From Streptomyces sp. 71268 (lineage in GTDB: Bacteria; Actinomycetota; Actinomycetes; Streptomycetales; Streptomycetaceae), in assembly GCF_029392895.1 (NCBI RefSeq), contig NZ_CP114200.1, positions 2,139,001 through 2,203,000 of the forward strand: 64,000 nucleotides of DNA, in the 5' to 3' direction. Below, piece by piece: positions 63,090 to 64,000 of this stretch; the stretch's first letter is position 1; the number at the start of each line of letters is the position of its first letter. The notes below the pieces were generated by a model that was given only the letters and a program-made list of their open reading frames with translations, ran no database searches and had not been told where the DNA came from. A program made the translations under genes and the position numbers.

Positions 63090-64000
63090 ATGCGCGGCGA
63101 CTACCAGCAACTCGTGGACGAGATCTCGGCGACTTTGGGCGCGCCCGCGACCCTGGAGGACCGGGACTTCGGGCTGATCGCGTTCGGGGTGCACGACAGC
63201 GACGACGACCTGGCCATGGACCCGGTCCGCACCCGGTCCATCCTCCAGCGCCGTTCGACGGCGGCGGTGCGGGCGTGGTTCGAGGGCTTCGGCATCGCAC
63301 GCGCGCAGGCCCCGTTGCGCATCCCGCCCGACCCGGCGGCCGGGGTCTTCATGGGGCGCATCTGCCTGCCCGTACGGCACCGGGGCGTCGTGCACGGTTA
63401 CGTGTGGCTGCTCGACGACGGCCACCTCGCCGACCTGGAACTCGGGCGCCCCGGCGCCCAGACCGACCCTCGGCTCGCCCAGGCCATGGAGACGACGGCA
63501 CGCATCGGCGCCCTGCTGGCGGCCGAGGCGCGCAGCGGAGCGGAGCTCGGAGAGTTGCTGCGGGCCCTCCTGGTGGGACCGCCGGCGGGGCGGGACGAGG
63601 CGGAGGCGGCGCTGCGCGACGCGCTGCGCGGGGCGGCGCGGGGCCCGCTCGCCGTCGTCGCCGTCACGCCCTGGGACACCGAGAACCCCGCGGAGGCCGG
63701 TCCCCTGCCCAACCTGTCGGGGCTCGCCGCCGTCTGCGCCATCGCCGGTCGGCCCCGGGCCACTGGTTCGGGCGCCGGCGCGGGGTCGACGGGCGGGCCC
63801 CACGCGTCGAGGACGAGCCTGGCCGCGCTGGTCCGGCTGCGTTCGGGTGCGTCGCTCGACCCGGCGCACGCGACGGCGGAGCAACTGCTGCGTTCGCCAC
63901 GCGCGGCCGGCGCCGAGCCGGGGCCGCGCTCCGGCACTGCCGACATCGGCGGGCGGGGGCCGGCGGACGGGGCACGGAGCACGGAGCACGGGGCGGGCCC
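63090..64000 (+). CDS. PucR-family transcriptional regulator (partial)
   Basis: The first 303 residues, running off the right edge. It opens MRGDYQQLVDEISATLGAP and has an acidic, helical N-terminal region with LIAFGVHDSDDD and a GAF-like segment (RGVVHGYVWLLDDGHLADL). The DNA-binding PucR-type helix-turn-helix would lie beyond the window. It is divergent from proline dehydrogenase, so it probably controls proline use. Codons near 294-301 come from heptad-like DNA (GARSTEHGA). Confidence 0.82.
   Translation, partial: MRGDYQQLVDEISATLGAPATLEDRDFGLIAFGVHDSDDDLAMDPVRTRSILQRRSTAAVRAWFEGFGIARAQAPLRIPPDPAAGVFMGRICLPVRHRGVVHGYVWLLDDGHLADLELGRPGAQTDPRLAQAMETTARIGALLAAEARSGAELGELLRALLVGPPAGRDEAEAALRDALRGAARGPLAVVAVTPWDTENPAEAGPLPNLSGLAAVCAIAGRPRATGSGAGAGSTGGPHASRTSLAALVRLRSGASLDPAHATAEQLLRSPRAAGAEPGPRSGTADIGGRGPADGARSTEHGAG
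63970..63993. repeat. Short heptad copy inside the PucR-type gene
   Basis: GGGGCACGGAGCACGGAGCA, read in the coding frame as GARSTEHGA, the same peptide made by intergenic copies when translated. Confidence 0.55.

Overview
The window is chromosomal DNA of very high G+C content with Streptomyces-type gene structure: GTG and TTG starts, strong purine-rich ribosome binding sites and long GC-rich hairpin terminators. Gene content and order match, from memory, the conserved core of the Streptomyces coelicolor chromosome around smc, rnc, recG, leuCD, gltX, the tandem conservons cvn1-cvn2, accB-accE, ilvE, leuB and putA. I see no phage, insertion sequence, integron or CRISPR array.

Layout: (1) 1-5.6 kb: 5' end of a glucose permease gene with its promoter, smc, a small coiled-coil protein gene and acylphosphatase. 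(2) 5.6-17.3 kb, all on the minus strand: mutM, rnc, rpmF, a DUF177/YceD gene, a DivIVA-like gene, coaD, rsmD, recG and a DAK2-domain kinase gene. (3) 17.5-28.2 kb: rpmB, thiD, thiL, a small Lrp-type sensor, a DUF3515 lipoprotein, ddlA, gpsA, plsC, cofC, and a histone-H1-like HU protein. (4) 28.2-35.6 kb: leuD-leuC with divergent ndgR, five tRNA genes (three Glu, two Gln), gltX, a FAH-family hydrolase and an unusual 59-residue peptide gene. (5) 36.1-47.5 kb: two conservons in tandem, each a sensor-kinase-like protein, a roadblock protein, a DUF742 protein and a small GTPase. (6) 47.6-58.8 kb: accE-accB, a secreted protein, a YceI protein, citramalate synthase behind a candidate attenuator, ilvE, leuB, a Tat-exported purple acid phosphatase and a 42-residue protein. 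(7) 59.3-64 kb: proline degradation (P5C dehydrogenase, proline dehydrogenase) and the start of a PucR-type regulator.

Functional themes are chromosome organisation and repair (smc, recG, mutM, HU), branched-chain amino-acid synthesis scattered over 28 kb (leuCD, ndgR, cimA, ilvE, leuB), translation (rpmF, rpmB, gltX and its likely tRNA substrates) and G-protein signalling (conservons).

The most unusual feature is not a gene. A family of heptanucleotide arrays fills many intergenic regions. It is a composite: a CCCCGTG array, then a conserved 19-base linker (consensus CCCCCAGGCAGGATCACCG), then a CTCCGTG array. About fourteen intergenic copies or remnants occur in both orientations, and related units sit inside mutM, the DAK2-domain gene and the PucR-type gene. 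The G-rich strand of the first arm is a regular G-quadruplex motif. These arrays are open in several frames and create many false reading frames.
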